64,000 nucleotides of DNA from Variovorax gracilis. GTDB lineage: Bacteria; Pseudomonadota; Gammaproteobacteria; Burkholderiales; Burkholderiaceae_C. Below the pieces are notes generated by a model. That model searched no databases, was not told the origin of the DNA, and was given only the letters and a program-made list of their open reading frames with translations. This document shows, piece by piece, positions 51,189 to 59,224 of this stretch. Position numbers and translations under genes: made by a program. Within the stretch, counting starts at the first letter, position 1, and each line of letters opens with the position of its first letter. The stretch is from NCBI RefSeq assembly GCF_030317115.1, contig NZ_JASZYF010000024.1, positions 29,089-93,088 of the forward strand, written 5' to 3'.

Positions 51189-52967
51189 ATGGCCTTGACC
51201 ATCGACCAACTCAACGCGGCCTCGGCCGACGAAGCCGTCGCACTGCTCGACGGCGTGTACGAACACTCGCCGTGGATCGCGAAGCGCGCGCTGGCGCAAC
51301 GTCCCTTCCGCTCGCTGCCGCATTTGAAGCACGCCCTGGTGCAGGTCGTGACCAGCGCGTCGACCGATGAGCAACTCGGCCTGATCCGCGCCCACCCTGA
51401 ACTCGCGGGCAAGGCCATGGTGAGCAAGAACCTCACGGCCGAATCGACGAACGAGCAGAGCAAGGCGGGCCTCACCGACTGCACGCCCGAAGAGTTCGCG
51501 AAGATCCAGAAGCTCAACGCCGACTACAACGCCAAGTTCGGCTTTCCGTTCATCCTCGCGGTGCGCGGTCCGCGCGGCACGGGGCTGGCCAAGCGCGAGA
51601 TCATCGAGACCTTCGAGCGCCGGCTGCACCATCACCCGGACTTCGAACTCGGCGAGGCGCTGCGCAACATCCATCGCATCGCGGAGATCCGGCTGGACGA
51701 CAAGTTCAGCGCCGAGCCGTTGCTGGGCAACCACGTGTGGGACTGGCAGGAGAAACTGTCGGTACACACCGATCCGGGCTATGCCGAGAAGGGCCAGCTC
51801 ACCGTCACCTACCTCACGGATGCGCACCGCGCCTGTGCCCAGCAGATCGCGCAGGACATGCGCGAGGCCGGCTTCGACACCGTGCACATCGACGCTGTCG
51901 GCAACGTGGTCGGCCGCTATGAAGGTGCGACGCCCGGCGCCAAGGCCTTGCTGACCGGCTCGCACTACGACACCGTGCGCAACGGTGGCAAGTACGACGG
52001 CCGTCTCGGCATCTTCGTGCCGATGGCCTGCGTGCGCGAACTCAAGCGGCAGAACCGGCGCCTGCCCTTCGGTTTCGAAGTCGTGGGCTTCGCCGAGGAG
52101 GAAGGCCAGCGCTACAAGGCCACCTTCCTCGGATCGGGCGCGCTGATCGGGCACTTCGACCCGACGTGGCTCGACCAGAAAGACGCGGACGGCATCACCA
52201 TGCGCGAAGCGCGGCAACACGCCGGCCTGCAGGAAGAGGACATCCCGAAGGTGCAGCGCGACCCGTCGAAGTACCTTGGCTTCGTCGAAGTGCACATCGA
52301 GCAGGGCCCGGTCCTGACCGAACTGGATCTCCCGCTCGGCATCGTCACCTCCATCAACGGCAGCGTGCGCTACGTGGGCGAAGTGATCGGCATGGCGAGC
52401 CACGCCGGCACCACGCCGATGAACCGCCGCCGCGATGCCGCCGCGGCCGTGGCGGAGCTGATCCTGTTCGCCGAACAGCGCGCCGCGAAGGATGGCGATT
52501 CCGTCGCCACCGTCGGCATGCTCGAAGTGCCGAGCGGCTCCATCAACGTGGTGCCGGGCCGCTGCAAGTTCAGCCTGGACCTGCGTGCGCCGAACAACGG
52601 GCAGCGCGATGCACTCGCCACCGATGTCGTGGACGCGCTCGAGAAAATCTGCGAGCGCCGCGGCGTTCGCTACACGCTGGAGGAAACCATGCGCGCCGCC
52701 GCCGCGCCCAGCGCACCCGAATGGCAGCAGCGCTGGGAGAAGGCCGTCGACACGCTCGGCGTGCCGCTCTTCCGCATGCCCAGCGGTGCCGGCCACGACG
52801 CGATGAAGCTGCACGAGGTCATGCCGCAGGCAATGCTCTTCGTGCGCGGCATCAATTCGGGCATCAGCCACAACCCGCTCGAATCGAGCACCAACGACGA
52901 CATGCAACTGGCGGTGCAAGCCTTCCAGCTCCTTCTCGACAATCTCGCCACCGAGCAACTGACATGA
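51189..52967 (+). CDS. Fused OHCU decarboxylase and allantoate amidohydrolase
   Basis: A two-domain enzyme of 592 residues. Residues 1-167 are OHCU decarboxylase (UraD), with the catalytic HPELAGK and NAKFGFPFILAVRG, forming (S)-allantoin. Residues from about 185 are an M20-type allantoate amidohydrolase with complete metal ligands: GSHYDTV, GGKYDGRLG, AEEEGQRY, EVHIEQGP and SHNPLESS. The domains act on non-consecutive steps, since PuuE works between them, which suggests pathway coordination rather than simple channelling. The ATG at 51189 is chosen over 51177 because of the GGAGA site. It overlaps the next gene by four bases. Confidence 0.93.
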   Translation: MALTIDQLNAASADEAVALLDGVYEHSPWIAKRALAQRPFRSLPHLKHALVQVVTSASTDEQLGLIRAHPELAGKAMVSKNLTAESTNEQSKAGLTDCTPEEFAKIQKLNADYNAKFGFPFILAVRGPRGTGLAKREIIETFERRLHHHPDFELGEALRNIHRIAEIRLDDKFSAEPLLGNHVWDWQEKLSVHTDPGYAEKGQLTVTYLTDAHRACAQQIAQDMREAGFDTVHIDAVGNVVGRYEGATPGAKALLTGSHYDTVRNGGKYDGRLGIFVPMACVRELKRQNRRLPFGFEVVGFAEEEGQRYKATFLGSGALIGHFDPTWLDQKDADGITMREARQHAGLQEEDIPKVQRDPSKYLGFVEVHIEQGPVLTELDLPLGIVTSINGSVRYVGEVIGMASHAGTTPMNRRRDAAAAVAELILFAEQRAAKDGDSVATVGMLEVPSGSINVVPGRCKFSLDLRAPNNGQRDALATDVVDALEKICERRGVRYTLEETMRAAAAPSAPEWQQRWEKAVDTLGVPLFRMPSGAGHDAMKLHEVMPQAMLFVRGINSGISHNPLESSTNDDMQLAVQAFQLLLDNLATEQLT

Positions 52968-54190
52968 CCGACTACAACCAACTCGACGCCTGGATCGACG
53001 CCCACTTCGACGAGGAAGTGCGCTTCCTGCAGGAAATGGTGCGCGTGCCGACCGACACGCCGCCCGGCAACAACGCGCCGCACGCCGAGCGCACGGCCGA
53101 GCTGCTCCAGACCTTCGGCTTCGAGGCCGAGAAGCACCCGGTGCCCGCCCAGGAGGTAAAGGACTATGGCCTCGAATCCATCACCAACCTGATCGTGCGT
53201 CGCAAGTACGGCAACGGCGGCCGCACCGTGGCGCTCAACGCACACGGCGACGTGGTGCCGCCCGGCGATGGCTGGGCGCATGACCCCTATGGCGGCGAGA
53301 TCGACAACGGCAGCCTCTATGGCCGGGCGGCCGCGGTGAGCAAGAGCGACTTCGCCAGCTTCACCTTCGCGCTGCGCGCACTCGAAGCGGTCGCCAAGCC
53401 CAGCCAGGGCAGCGTCGAACTGCACTTCACCTACGACGAGGAGTTCGGCGGCATCCTGGGCCCGGGCTGGCTGCTCAAGCAGGGCCTGACCAAGCCGGAT
53501 CTGATGATCGCCGCCGGCTTCAGCTATGAAGTGGTCACGGCCCACAACGGGTGCCTGCAGATGGAAGTCACCGTGAACGGGAAGATGGCGCATGCCGCCA
53601 TCCCGACCACTGGCATCGATGCGCTGCAGGGCGCGGTCCACATCCTGAATGCGTTGTATGCGCAGAACACGCTGTACCAGCAGCACACATCCAAGGTCGA
53701 GGGCATCACGCACCCCTACCTCAACGTGGGGCGCATCGAAGGCGGCACCAACACCAATGTGGTCCCCGGCAAGGTCGTCTTCAAGCTCGACCGCCGCATG
53801 ATCCCGGAAGAAAACCCGGTCGAGGTCGAAGCCGACATCCGCCAGGTCATCGGGGAAGCGGCGGCCCAGATGCCCGGCATCACGGTCGAGATCAAGCGCA
53901 TGCTGCTGGCCAACTCGATGAAGCCGCTGCCCGGCAACAAGCCGCTGGTCGATGCGATCCAGAAGCATGGCGAGGCGATCTTCGGCGAGCCGATCAAGGC
54001 CATGGGCACGCCGCTCTACACCGACGTGCGTCTCTACGGCGAAGCTGGCATCCCAGGGGTGATCTACGGCGCAGGGCCGCGCACGGTGCTCGAATCGCAC
54101 GCCAAACGCAATGACGAGCGCGTGGTCCTGGAAGATCTGCGGCGCGCAACCAAGGTCGTCGCGCGAACGCTCAGCGACCTGTTGGGCTGA
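52964..54190 (+). CDS. M20-family hydrolase with altered metal site
   Basis: ArgE/DapE-like hydrolase of 408 residues, coupled (ATGA) to the UraD-AllC gene. It keeps the first metal motif NAHGDVVPPG (His94, Asp96) and the general base/ligand pair DEEFGG (Glu159/Glu160), but the bridging-Asp motif, usually GRGxxDxKG, reads GRAAAVSKS, so Val125 stands in the Asp position. The next expected acidic ligand (GEPT) is also absent, replaced by AGFSYEV. It may bind a single metal or use other ligands. An amide or ureido substrate in the purine pathway is inferred only from context. Confidence 0.85.
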   Translation: MTDYNQLDAWIDAHFDEEVRFLQEMVRVPTDTPPGNNAPHAERTAELLQTFGFEAEKHPVPAQEVKDYGLESITNLIVRRKYGNGGRTVALNAHGDVVPPGDGWAHDPYGGEIDNGSLYGRAAAVSKSDFASFTFALRALEAVAKPSQGSVELHFTYDEEFGGILGPGWLLKQGLTKPDLMIAAGFSYEVVTAHNGCLQMEVTVNGKMAHAAIPTTGIDALQGAVHILNALYAQNTLYQQHTSKVEGITHPYLNVGRIEGGTNTNVVPGKVVFKLDRRMIPEENPVEVEADIRQVIGEAAAQMPGITVEIKRMLLANSMKPLPGNKPLVDAIQKHGEAIFGEPIKAMGTPLYTDVRLYGEAGIPGVIYGAGPRTVLESHAKRNDERVVLEDLRRATKVVARTLSDLLG

Positions 54191-54626
54191 TGACTCTCCG
54201 CCCGGGGCCGACCTTGGCGTCCCGGGCGTGCGCCGCATTCCTCATATCGGCAAGATGCCTGAGGCCATTGCTTGAGCGCACTGCGGTGGGTCAGTACACT
54301 CCACGCCGATGAACACCCCGGCCCTCTTCCCGCAACTCGCTGCATACGCACCCCTGCCCTTGGCGGTGGTCGGCGTGCGCGCGCAGTTTTCGGTGGCGAT
54401 GGCGGGTCTGCAGACGACGCCAGCACATTCCTAAGCCCGGCGGTCCGCTCCCTTCTCTTTCATCAGCGCAAACCCATCGACCGCCGGGCATCAGCCTCGC
54501 GCGGTAGCGGCCGTTGCCCGTCTGTACGGGAAGGCCGCATTCGACTGGAGTGCGTCCAATGCATGCAACGATCCTCGGCGAGCGGATGCTCGCCCGAAGC
54601 CGACGGCGACTACCTGAGGTAGCGCC
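54191..54626. other. Non-coding spacer with hairpin and one doubtful short frame
   Basis: 436 bases between the M20 gene and the universal stress gene. A strong inverted repeat (CGCCCGGG at 54199-54206 with CCCGGGCG at 54221-54228) directly follows the M20 stop and could terminate the purine operon, though it lacks a U-tract. A 41-codon plus-strand frame (54309-54434) has no ribosome site and no recognised similarity. Otherwise I see nothing. Confidence 0.5.
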
Positions 54627-55553
54627 ATGAACATCCGCTCGATCCTGGCCATCACCGACTTTTCGGAGCAGGCCGACCGCGGCGTGGAGCGCGCGGCGCA
54701 GCTCGCCGTGGAGCACGGTGCCACGATGAAGCTCATGTTCGCGCCCGCGAACGGCGACGCGCCACCGGCGGACGGCGCATGCCGCCTCGCGCACACCGCC
54801 AGGGCCCTGAGCGCGCGCCTGGCGATCACGGTGCGAACGGCGAATCAAACCGCCAACACGCTGCAGCACGTCGCCGAAGAGGCCGCCTGCGCCGACCTTC
54901 TCGTGCTCGGCTACCAGCGCGAATCTGCCCTCGTGACATTGCTCCGGGGCCAGGCCGCGGAGCGCCTGACGCGACTGTGCCGGTGCCCGGTCCTCGTGAC
55001 CAAGCTCGTCCCGAAGAAGCGCTATGGCCGCATTCTGGTGGCCGTGGACTTCACGCCGGAGTCCAGGAACCTGGTCAGGCTTGCCTGCGTGCTAGACGCC
55101 GATGCCGAGGTCGAACTGTTCCATGCCATCAGCACGCTCAACGAAGCCAAGCTGCGCTGCGCCGAGGCCTCTGCGCAAGCCGTCAAGGCCTACCGGCAGG
55201 AATGCCTGCGCTATGCGCGCAACCGCATCCTGGGTCTGACCGATTCCTTCGACGCCAGGCGCAACCGCGTGATGTCCAAGGTGAGCCACGGCGATCCCGC
55301 CCGGCAGGCCGCGATCCAGCAGGAGTACGTGGGGGCGGACCTGTTGGTGGTCGGAAAGTGGCGACGACCGCCGCTCATGGAGTTCCTGCTGGGCAGCGTG
55401 GCGCAGCGGGTGCTTTGCTGGGCGACGAGCGACGTGCTGATCGTGCCGCACGATGCCCAGACTTCGACGCGTGTGGCCGCCGTACAACGAATGGAGGCGG
55501 AGCAACGCGATGCCAAAGGGGGGTTCCGCCGACTCAAGGGAGGGCCGGCCTGA
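54627..55553 (+). CDS. Tandem universal stress protein
   Basis: Two UspA domains in 308 residues: residues 1-128 (SILAITDFSEQADRGVERAA; ADLLVLGYQR; CRCPVLVTKLV) and 130-290 (GRILVAVDFTPESRNLVRLA; ADLLVVGKWR; SDVLIVPHD). The second domain has the nucleotide-loop-like GSVAQRVL stretch. Such proteins respond to stress, starvation or oxygen limitation; a nearby function is not evident. A CTGAGGTAGCG stretch precedes the ATG; the neighbouring small minus-strand genes converge on it. Confidence 0.9.
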   Translation: MNIRSILAITDFSEQADRGVERAAQLAVEHGATMKLMFAPANGDAPPADGACRLAHTARALSARLAITVRTANQTANTLQHVAEEAACADLLVLGYQRESALVTLLRGQAAERLTRLCRCPVLVTKLVPKKRYGRILVAVDFTPESRNLVRLACVLDADAEVELFHAISTLNEAKLRCAEASAQAVKAYRQECLRYARNRILGLTDSFDARRNRVMSKVSHGDPARQAAIQQEYVGADLLVVGKWRRPPLMEFLLGSVAQRVLCWATSDVLIVPHDAQTSTRVAAVQRMEAEQRDAKGGFRRLKGGPA

Positions 55554-55587
55554 ACGGCACTCGCCTTTCTGGAGCGGTCGCCGGGGC

Positions 55588-55785
55588 TCAGCCTGCGCGC
55601 TGGCCGCTCGGCATCAAATAGCCATTGCGGTAGACGCCGATCACGAGCCCGCGCACCGCGTCGGTGGGCCGAGCGGTCACGTACTTGCCGGCTCCCGCCT
55701 GGTATACGACGATCGTGCAGGCCGCGCTCTTGCTGAGAGTGCGCGCCACGCCCGTCGCCTGGCTGGCCGTCTGATAGGTGTTCAT
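55588..55785 (-). CDS. Small hypothetical protein (65 residues)
   Basis: A 65-residue protein (MNTYQTASQATGVARTLSKS..., ending GYLMPSGQRAG) with no recognised motif, apart from a weak SH3-like alternation of hydrophobic and charged residues in the middle. It is preceded by a CCAGGGGACGACG stretch on the minus strand. It lies on the same strand as the next two small genes, which suggests a short operon convergent with the stress gene. Function unknown. Confidence 0.5.
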   Translation of the reverse strand: MNTYQTASQATGVARTLSKSAACTIVVYQAGAGKYVTARPTDAVRGLVIGVYRNGYLMPSGQRAG

Positions 55786-55814
55786 CGTCGTCCCCTGGAA
55801 AGAATGTCGCTGCG

Positions 55815-56063
55815 TCAGGAACGGGCGACGGAGAGCAGTCCGTCGATCGCCAGGACCACGCCGTCCTGCGCATCCTTGGTCGGCGTGCCCTCCGCCAGCA
55901 GCTTGCGGATGAGGCTCAACGTGTTGAGAAGCTCCGCCTCCATGTCCGTGAGCAGCGGAATCACTTCGAACTCCGGATATTTGCCGCGTGCGCCCATGGG
56001 CCGGCCGGGGCCTGACAAGTCGACGTCGTAGCCTTCGTTGATTGCTTCGATCTGGGTCTTCAT
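55815..56063 (-). CDS. Small hypothetical protein (82 residues)
   Basis: 82 residues beginning MKTQIEAINEGYDVDLSG and ending with an amphipathic helix (EAELLNTLSLIRKLLAEGTP). Acidic, no signal peptide or known motif. It is 29 bases upstream of the 65-residue gene on the same strand, so the pair is probably cotranscribed. Function unknown. Confidence 0.55.
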   Translation of the reverse strand: MKTQIEAINEGYDVDLSGPGRPMGARGKYPEFEVIPLLTDMEAELLNTLSLIRKLLAEGTPTKDAQDGVVLAIDGLLSVARS

Positions 56064-56143
56064 AGGGGTCGAAGAATTTCCAAGGAATGGTGTTCGCGGG
56101 ACTCTACCCAATCGCTGCCGGACCCGGGCGGAAAACGGACAGC

Positions 56144-56461
56144 TCAATTCAGGCCCATGAGTTCGGACAGTCTCTTGCCCATGGCCTGGATGCGCTTCTG
56201 CTTGTCCTGGGAACGATGCGTCGCCACGAGTTCGAGGGCCTGCGCGACGGACTCGGCGCCCAAGTCGCCATACGACGTGCGATGGCGCCACTCGTTGGCC
56301 ACTTCCGCCAGTTCGGCGTTACTCAGGCGACCCGGGCGCGCAGTGCTCTCCCGGGACGCAGGCGCCTCCTCGACGGATTGCAGGGTGGATCGCAGGAGGC
56401 CCAGCAGGCCGGAGGGCGACCAATGCGGCTTGGAAAAGTTCTGAGATTCCATGTAATACAT
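56144..56461 (-). CDS. Hypothetical cytoplasmic protein (105 residues)
   Basis: About 105 residues, mostly helical and charged (LSNAELAEVANEWRHRTSYG, AQALELVATHRSQDKQKRIQ). The ATG at 56461 has an AGG site and gives MYYMESQNFSKPHW; a second ATG three codons in is possible. No family recognised. The AT-rich sequence at 56487-56525 just upstream probably holds its promoter. The same-strand AsmA gene ends 67 bases upstream. Confidence 0.6.
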   Translation of the reverse strand: MYYMESQNFSKPHWSPSGLLGLLRSTLQSVEEAPASRESTARPGRLSNAELAEVANEWRHRTSYGDLGAESVAQALELVATHRSQDKQKRIQAMGKRLSELMGLN

Positions 56462-56527
56462 TGTGCCTATTCGAACGCGGGGTAACAAGATATTTCAACC
56501 ACTTTCGACTTACTTTTTGTATTTTCG

Positions 56528-58588
56528 TCAAGGCATGGCCTGCCTGACGCCCGAGAAAGGCCGCGGCAACTTCAAGCCGCGGCTCGCGGTCGGCGCCTGC
56601 GGCTTGCCGCTGTGGCTGCTCGCCTTGGCCGCAGAATCACACCCTCCGAACTCGGCTCCGCCGCCCAGCAAGGCGGGCGCCAGCAGTGACAGCCCTCCGG
56701 TCGCCGCCGCCACGCCATAGTTCGCGGCCTGGCGCACGGTGCCCTTCGGATCGATGCTCAACTCGGGCTTTTCGAGCGGCCCCTTTACCAGCATGAGCTG
56801 AACCAGGCTGGCCGGGTTGAGGTCCAGTCCCTTCTTGACCCTCGGTCGAAACGCCAGCTCGATCGTCTGCTTCGCCAGATTCAGTTCGCCGCTGGCCGTC
56901 ACGGCAAGCTGCGAAGTCTCCATGGCGATCGACCGGTCGATCAAGGCCACGCCGTTGCGCAACGGCAGGTGTGCGACACCGCACTGCACGACCAGGTCCG
57001 GTCGCCCTTGCTTCGGCACCAGCATTTCGAGCAGGCGCGCCACGATGTCGCGATCGAGCGCAGCCGCCTTGCCCGTCAGCGTGACGTCCCGCATCGTCAG
57101 CTGCACGTCGCCGGTCGATGACGCGGCAAGGCTTCGCGGCGTGTGCCCCGTCATGGCCAGCTTCAGGTCGAGGTTCGCGCGACCGCCCTTGAAGTGCTTT
57201 CCGCCGCCCCACTGCGCATCCAGCGCTTCGACGGAGAGCGACTTGGCGTTCATCAGCACGTCGGTTCGCGGAGGCGCGTTCTTTGGCAGGGCGACGCTCA
57301 AGCGCCCCCGGATTTCGCCACCCGCGGCGGCAAAGGACAGCGGCTCGATGATCAACCCCCCCGGCTCCGACGCCCACCGCAGGCTGAGCGCAGACAGCGT
57401 TGGCGTGCCGGGCATGTCGAAGCGGTCCACCTTCAAGGCGACCTGCATCGGGAATGGCGGCAGCGCATCGAACGCCAATGGCGTATCGCCGAAGAACTGC
57501 GTCCGATGCGCGGACGGTGCCGTCGGGGACTTGGTCACGCCCTTGCCGATGTGCCACTTGGCGAGATCGATTGCGGCGGACGAGAGGTCCGCGTCGAGGC
57601 GCGAGGACGCTCCCGCGTGGAAGCTGACTCGCCCAGTCAGCAATTGCCCGCCCAGCGACAGTTGCATCGACTCCGCACGCCATTCGTCCGCAGCGCGCAC
57701 CAGCGTCGCGCTGGCCTCGACAGGCATCGGCAGCCCGGCGGCGGCGGAAAACCCGGAAAGCGCTGCCGCCGTGTCGAGGCGAGCCGACAGCTTGGCCTCC
57801 AGGAGCCCCGCGCGCGGACCCGTCCCCATGTTGCCCGCCGCCGAGAAGGCGGTGCCATCCGTGGCGAATCGAAGGTCGAACGGCCATTCCCCCTTGCCCG
57901 CCTGCAGTTCTCCGATGTGGCCGATCTCTCCTTCGGCCTTCCATTGCCTGGAGCCGACCGTGAACGTCGCGCTCAAGGCTTGCCGCTCGCCCTGCGGTCG
58001 CAGGTCGAGCGCGTCGACGGTGACCGTATCCACCACGCCTTTCCCGCCGTCCCGGTAGGTGATGCGTGCGTTGGACACCGAAATCCGCCCGACGGCGATC
58101 CCCTGCCCGCGCGTGCCGCCCTCCCGCTGGCGCGGGGCCAGATGCCAGTTGAATTGCCTGGCGCCGTCCGATTCGAGCAGCACGTCCGCATCGTCCATCT
58201 CGACGCTCAGGATGCGGATCCGTCCGTCGAGCAGGTCCCGCAGCGACACCTCGAACGCGGCCTGCTTGAGCCGGATCATGTCTGGCTGCGATCCCCACTC
58301 CACATTGCCGAGCACGATGTCGTTCGCCTTCACGGCGATGGTCGGCAGCAGATGGATCGACAGGTCGCCGTCGATGCGAAAGGCGCGTCCCGTCGTGGCC
58401 GTGACCTGTTCGGAAAGCAAGGCGGCCAGTCGCTCCGGCGGATAGGCCCGCCGCACGGCGACAACGGCTGCCGCGAACAAGAGGACGACCACCGCCAGAA
58501 CGATGCCGGCGATGCGCCACCCACGGCGCCCCGCGCCGCCGCCCACAGGCCTTGCAACTTCACCGGACGGGCCTGCGCGTGCCTTCAT
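56528..58588 (-). CDS. AsmA-family envelope protein
   Basis: Large inner-membrane-anchored periplasmic protein of 686 residues. A membrane helix lies at about 26-48 (WRIAGIVLAVVVLLFAAAVV), followed by the AsmA domain (PERLAALLSEQVTATTGRAF, GDLSIHLLPTIAVKANDIVL) and a C-terminal AsmA-like region (RGGRANLDL-type segment KGGRANLDLKLAMTGHTPRS, LDLNPASLVQLMLVKGPLEKP). Proteins of this family help move phospholipid or regulate outer-membrane assembly. The ATG at 58588 gives a short basic N-terminus before the helix. Transcribed alone. Confidence 0.85.
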   Translation of the reverse strand: MKARAGPSGEVARPVGGGAGRRGWRIAGIVLAVVVLLFAAAVVAVRRAYPPERLAALLSEQVTATTGRAFRIDGDLSIHLLPTIAVKANDIVLGNVEWGSQPDMIRLKQAAFEVSLRDLLDGRIRILSVEMDDADVLLESDGARQFNWHLAPRQREGGTRGQGIAVGRISVSNARITYRDGGKGVVDTVTVDALDLRPQGERQALSATFTVGSRQWKAEGEIGHIGELQAGKGEWPFDLRFATDGTAFSAAGNMGTGPRAGLLEAKLSARLDTAAALSGFSAAAGLPMPVEASATLVRAADEWRAESMQLSLGGQLLTGRVSFHAGASSRLDADLSSAAIDLAKWHIGKGVTKSPTAPSAHRTQFFGDTPLAFDALPPFPMQVALKVDRFDMPGTPTLSALSLRWASEPGGLIIEPLSFAAAGGEIRGRLSVALPKNAPPRTDVLMNAKSLSVEALDAQWGGGKHFKGGRANLDLKLAMTGHTPRSLAASSTGDVQLTMRDVTLTGKAAALDRDIVARLLEMLVPKQGRPDLVVQCGVAHLPLRNGVALIDRSIAMETSQLAVTASGELNLAKQTIELAFRPRVKKGLDLNPASLVQLMLVKGPLEKPELSIDPKGTVRQAANYGVAAATGGLSLLAPALLGGGAEFGGCDSAAKASSHSGKPQAPTASRGLKLPRPFSGVRQAMP

Positions 58589-58788
58589 CGGGGCATTGTG
58601 GTGCCGGGCGCGACAACGCGACACCCGGAGTAGCCAGCGGTCGCATGAAATTTGCCCGGCCATCGCGCGATCCCTCCGAACCCTGTCATCCGCCCGCGAA
58701 GTGCCGCGTTGCACAACTTGACCAGACCCGATTCAGTTCGGGCTGGCCGCTCCTTCCTTCTTCTCCCAACCTTCACTTCGACCATTTC

Positions 58789-59034
58789 ATGAAACGCACT
58801 CTTCTTGCTCTTCTCGCAGCCGCCTTCGCATTTGCAGCTGGTTCGTCCTTCGCCCAGGCTCCCGCCGATCCCGTGAGCCCAGCGCCCGTCGTGACCAAGT
58901 CCAAGGCCAAGGCAGCCAAGCCCGCAGCCAAGCACAGCAAGGCCCACAAGACCACGACGCACAAGGTCGCCCACAAGTCGGGCAAGGTGCACGTGGCTCA
59001 CAAGAAGAGCACGAAGACCGCACACGCCGCCTGA
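58789..59034 (+). CDS. Small exported Lys/Ala/His-rich protein
   Basis: 81-residue product with a Sec signal (MKRTLLALLAAAFAFAAGSS, cleaved near FAQA), then an almost pure Lys/Ala/His/Thr sequence (AKPAAKHSKAHKTTTHKVAH). It resembles acid-shock or histone-like repeat proteins, but no family is certain. The high positive charge suggests binding of an acidic surface component or metal buffering by the histidines. A strong intrinsic terminator follows 24 bases after the stop. No function is known. Confidence 0.7.
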   Translation: MKRTLLALLAAAFAFAAGSSFAQAPADPVSPAPVVTKSKAKAAKPAAKHSKAHKTTTHKVAHKSGKVHVAHKKSTKTAHAA

Positions 59035-59058
59035 TCCAGCGTTCCCGGCCACACCTTC

Positions 59059-59082
59059 AAAAGCCCCTTCGGGGGCTTTTTT
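59059..59082 (+). terminator. Intrinsic terminator after the Lys/His-rich gene
   Basis: AAAAGCCCC (59059-59067), loop TTCG, then GGGGCTTTT and further T residues: a 9-bp stem with a UUCG tetraloop and U-tract, a textbook rho-independent terminator. It isolates the small gene from the permease gene. Confidence 0.93.
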
Positions 59083-59128
59083 CGTTGGGCGCCCAACCCG
59101 GGTTTTCCGCTATACAGCGCCGCGCCTG

Positions 59129-59142
59129 ATGTGTATACAGTT
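59129..59142. promoter_or_regulatory. GTGTATACA operator upstream of the uracil/xanthine-type permease
   Basis: ATGTGTATACAGTT, matching the sites at 47644 and 49524 in the core GTGTATACA and the following TT. It lies 83 bases upstream of the permease ATG and 47 bases after the terminator, so it should act on the permease promoter. This ties the permease to the urate/allantoin regulon more than 9 kb away. Confidence 0.78.
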
Positions 59143-59224
59143 TGGCGTACAGAACGGTGGACGGTTGTCACACGACACCTTCCGTCCCATCATCCCCATC
59201 TTCCCGCTGCCAGGAGATCACGCA

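Noticed and set aside
54309..54434. A 41-codon plus-strand frame in the spacer before the universal stress gene
   Set aside because: No ribosome site and no recognised motif; the spacer has no other sign of coding. Kept only as a comment in the spacer entry.
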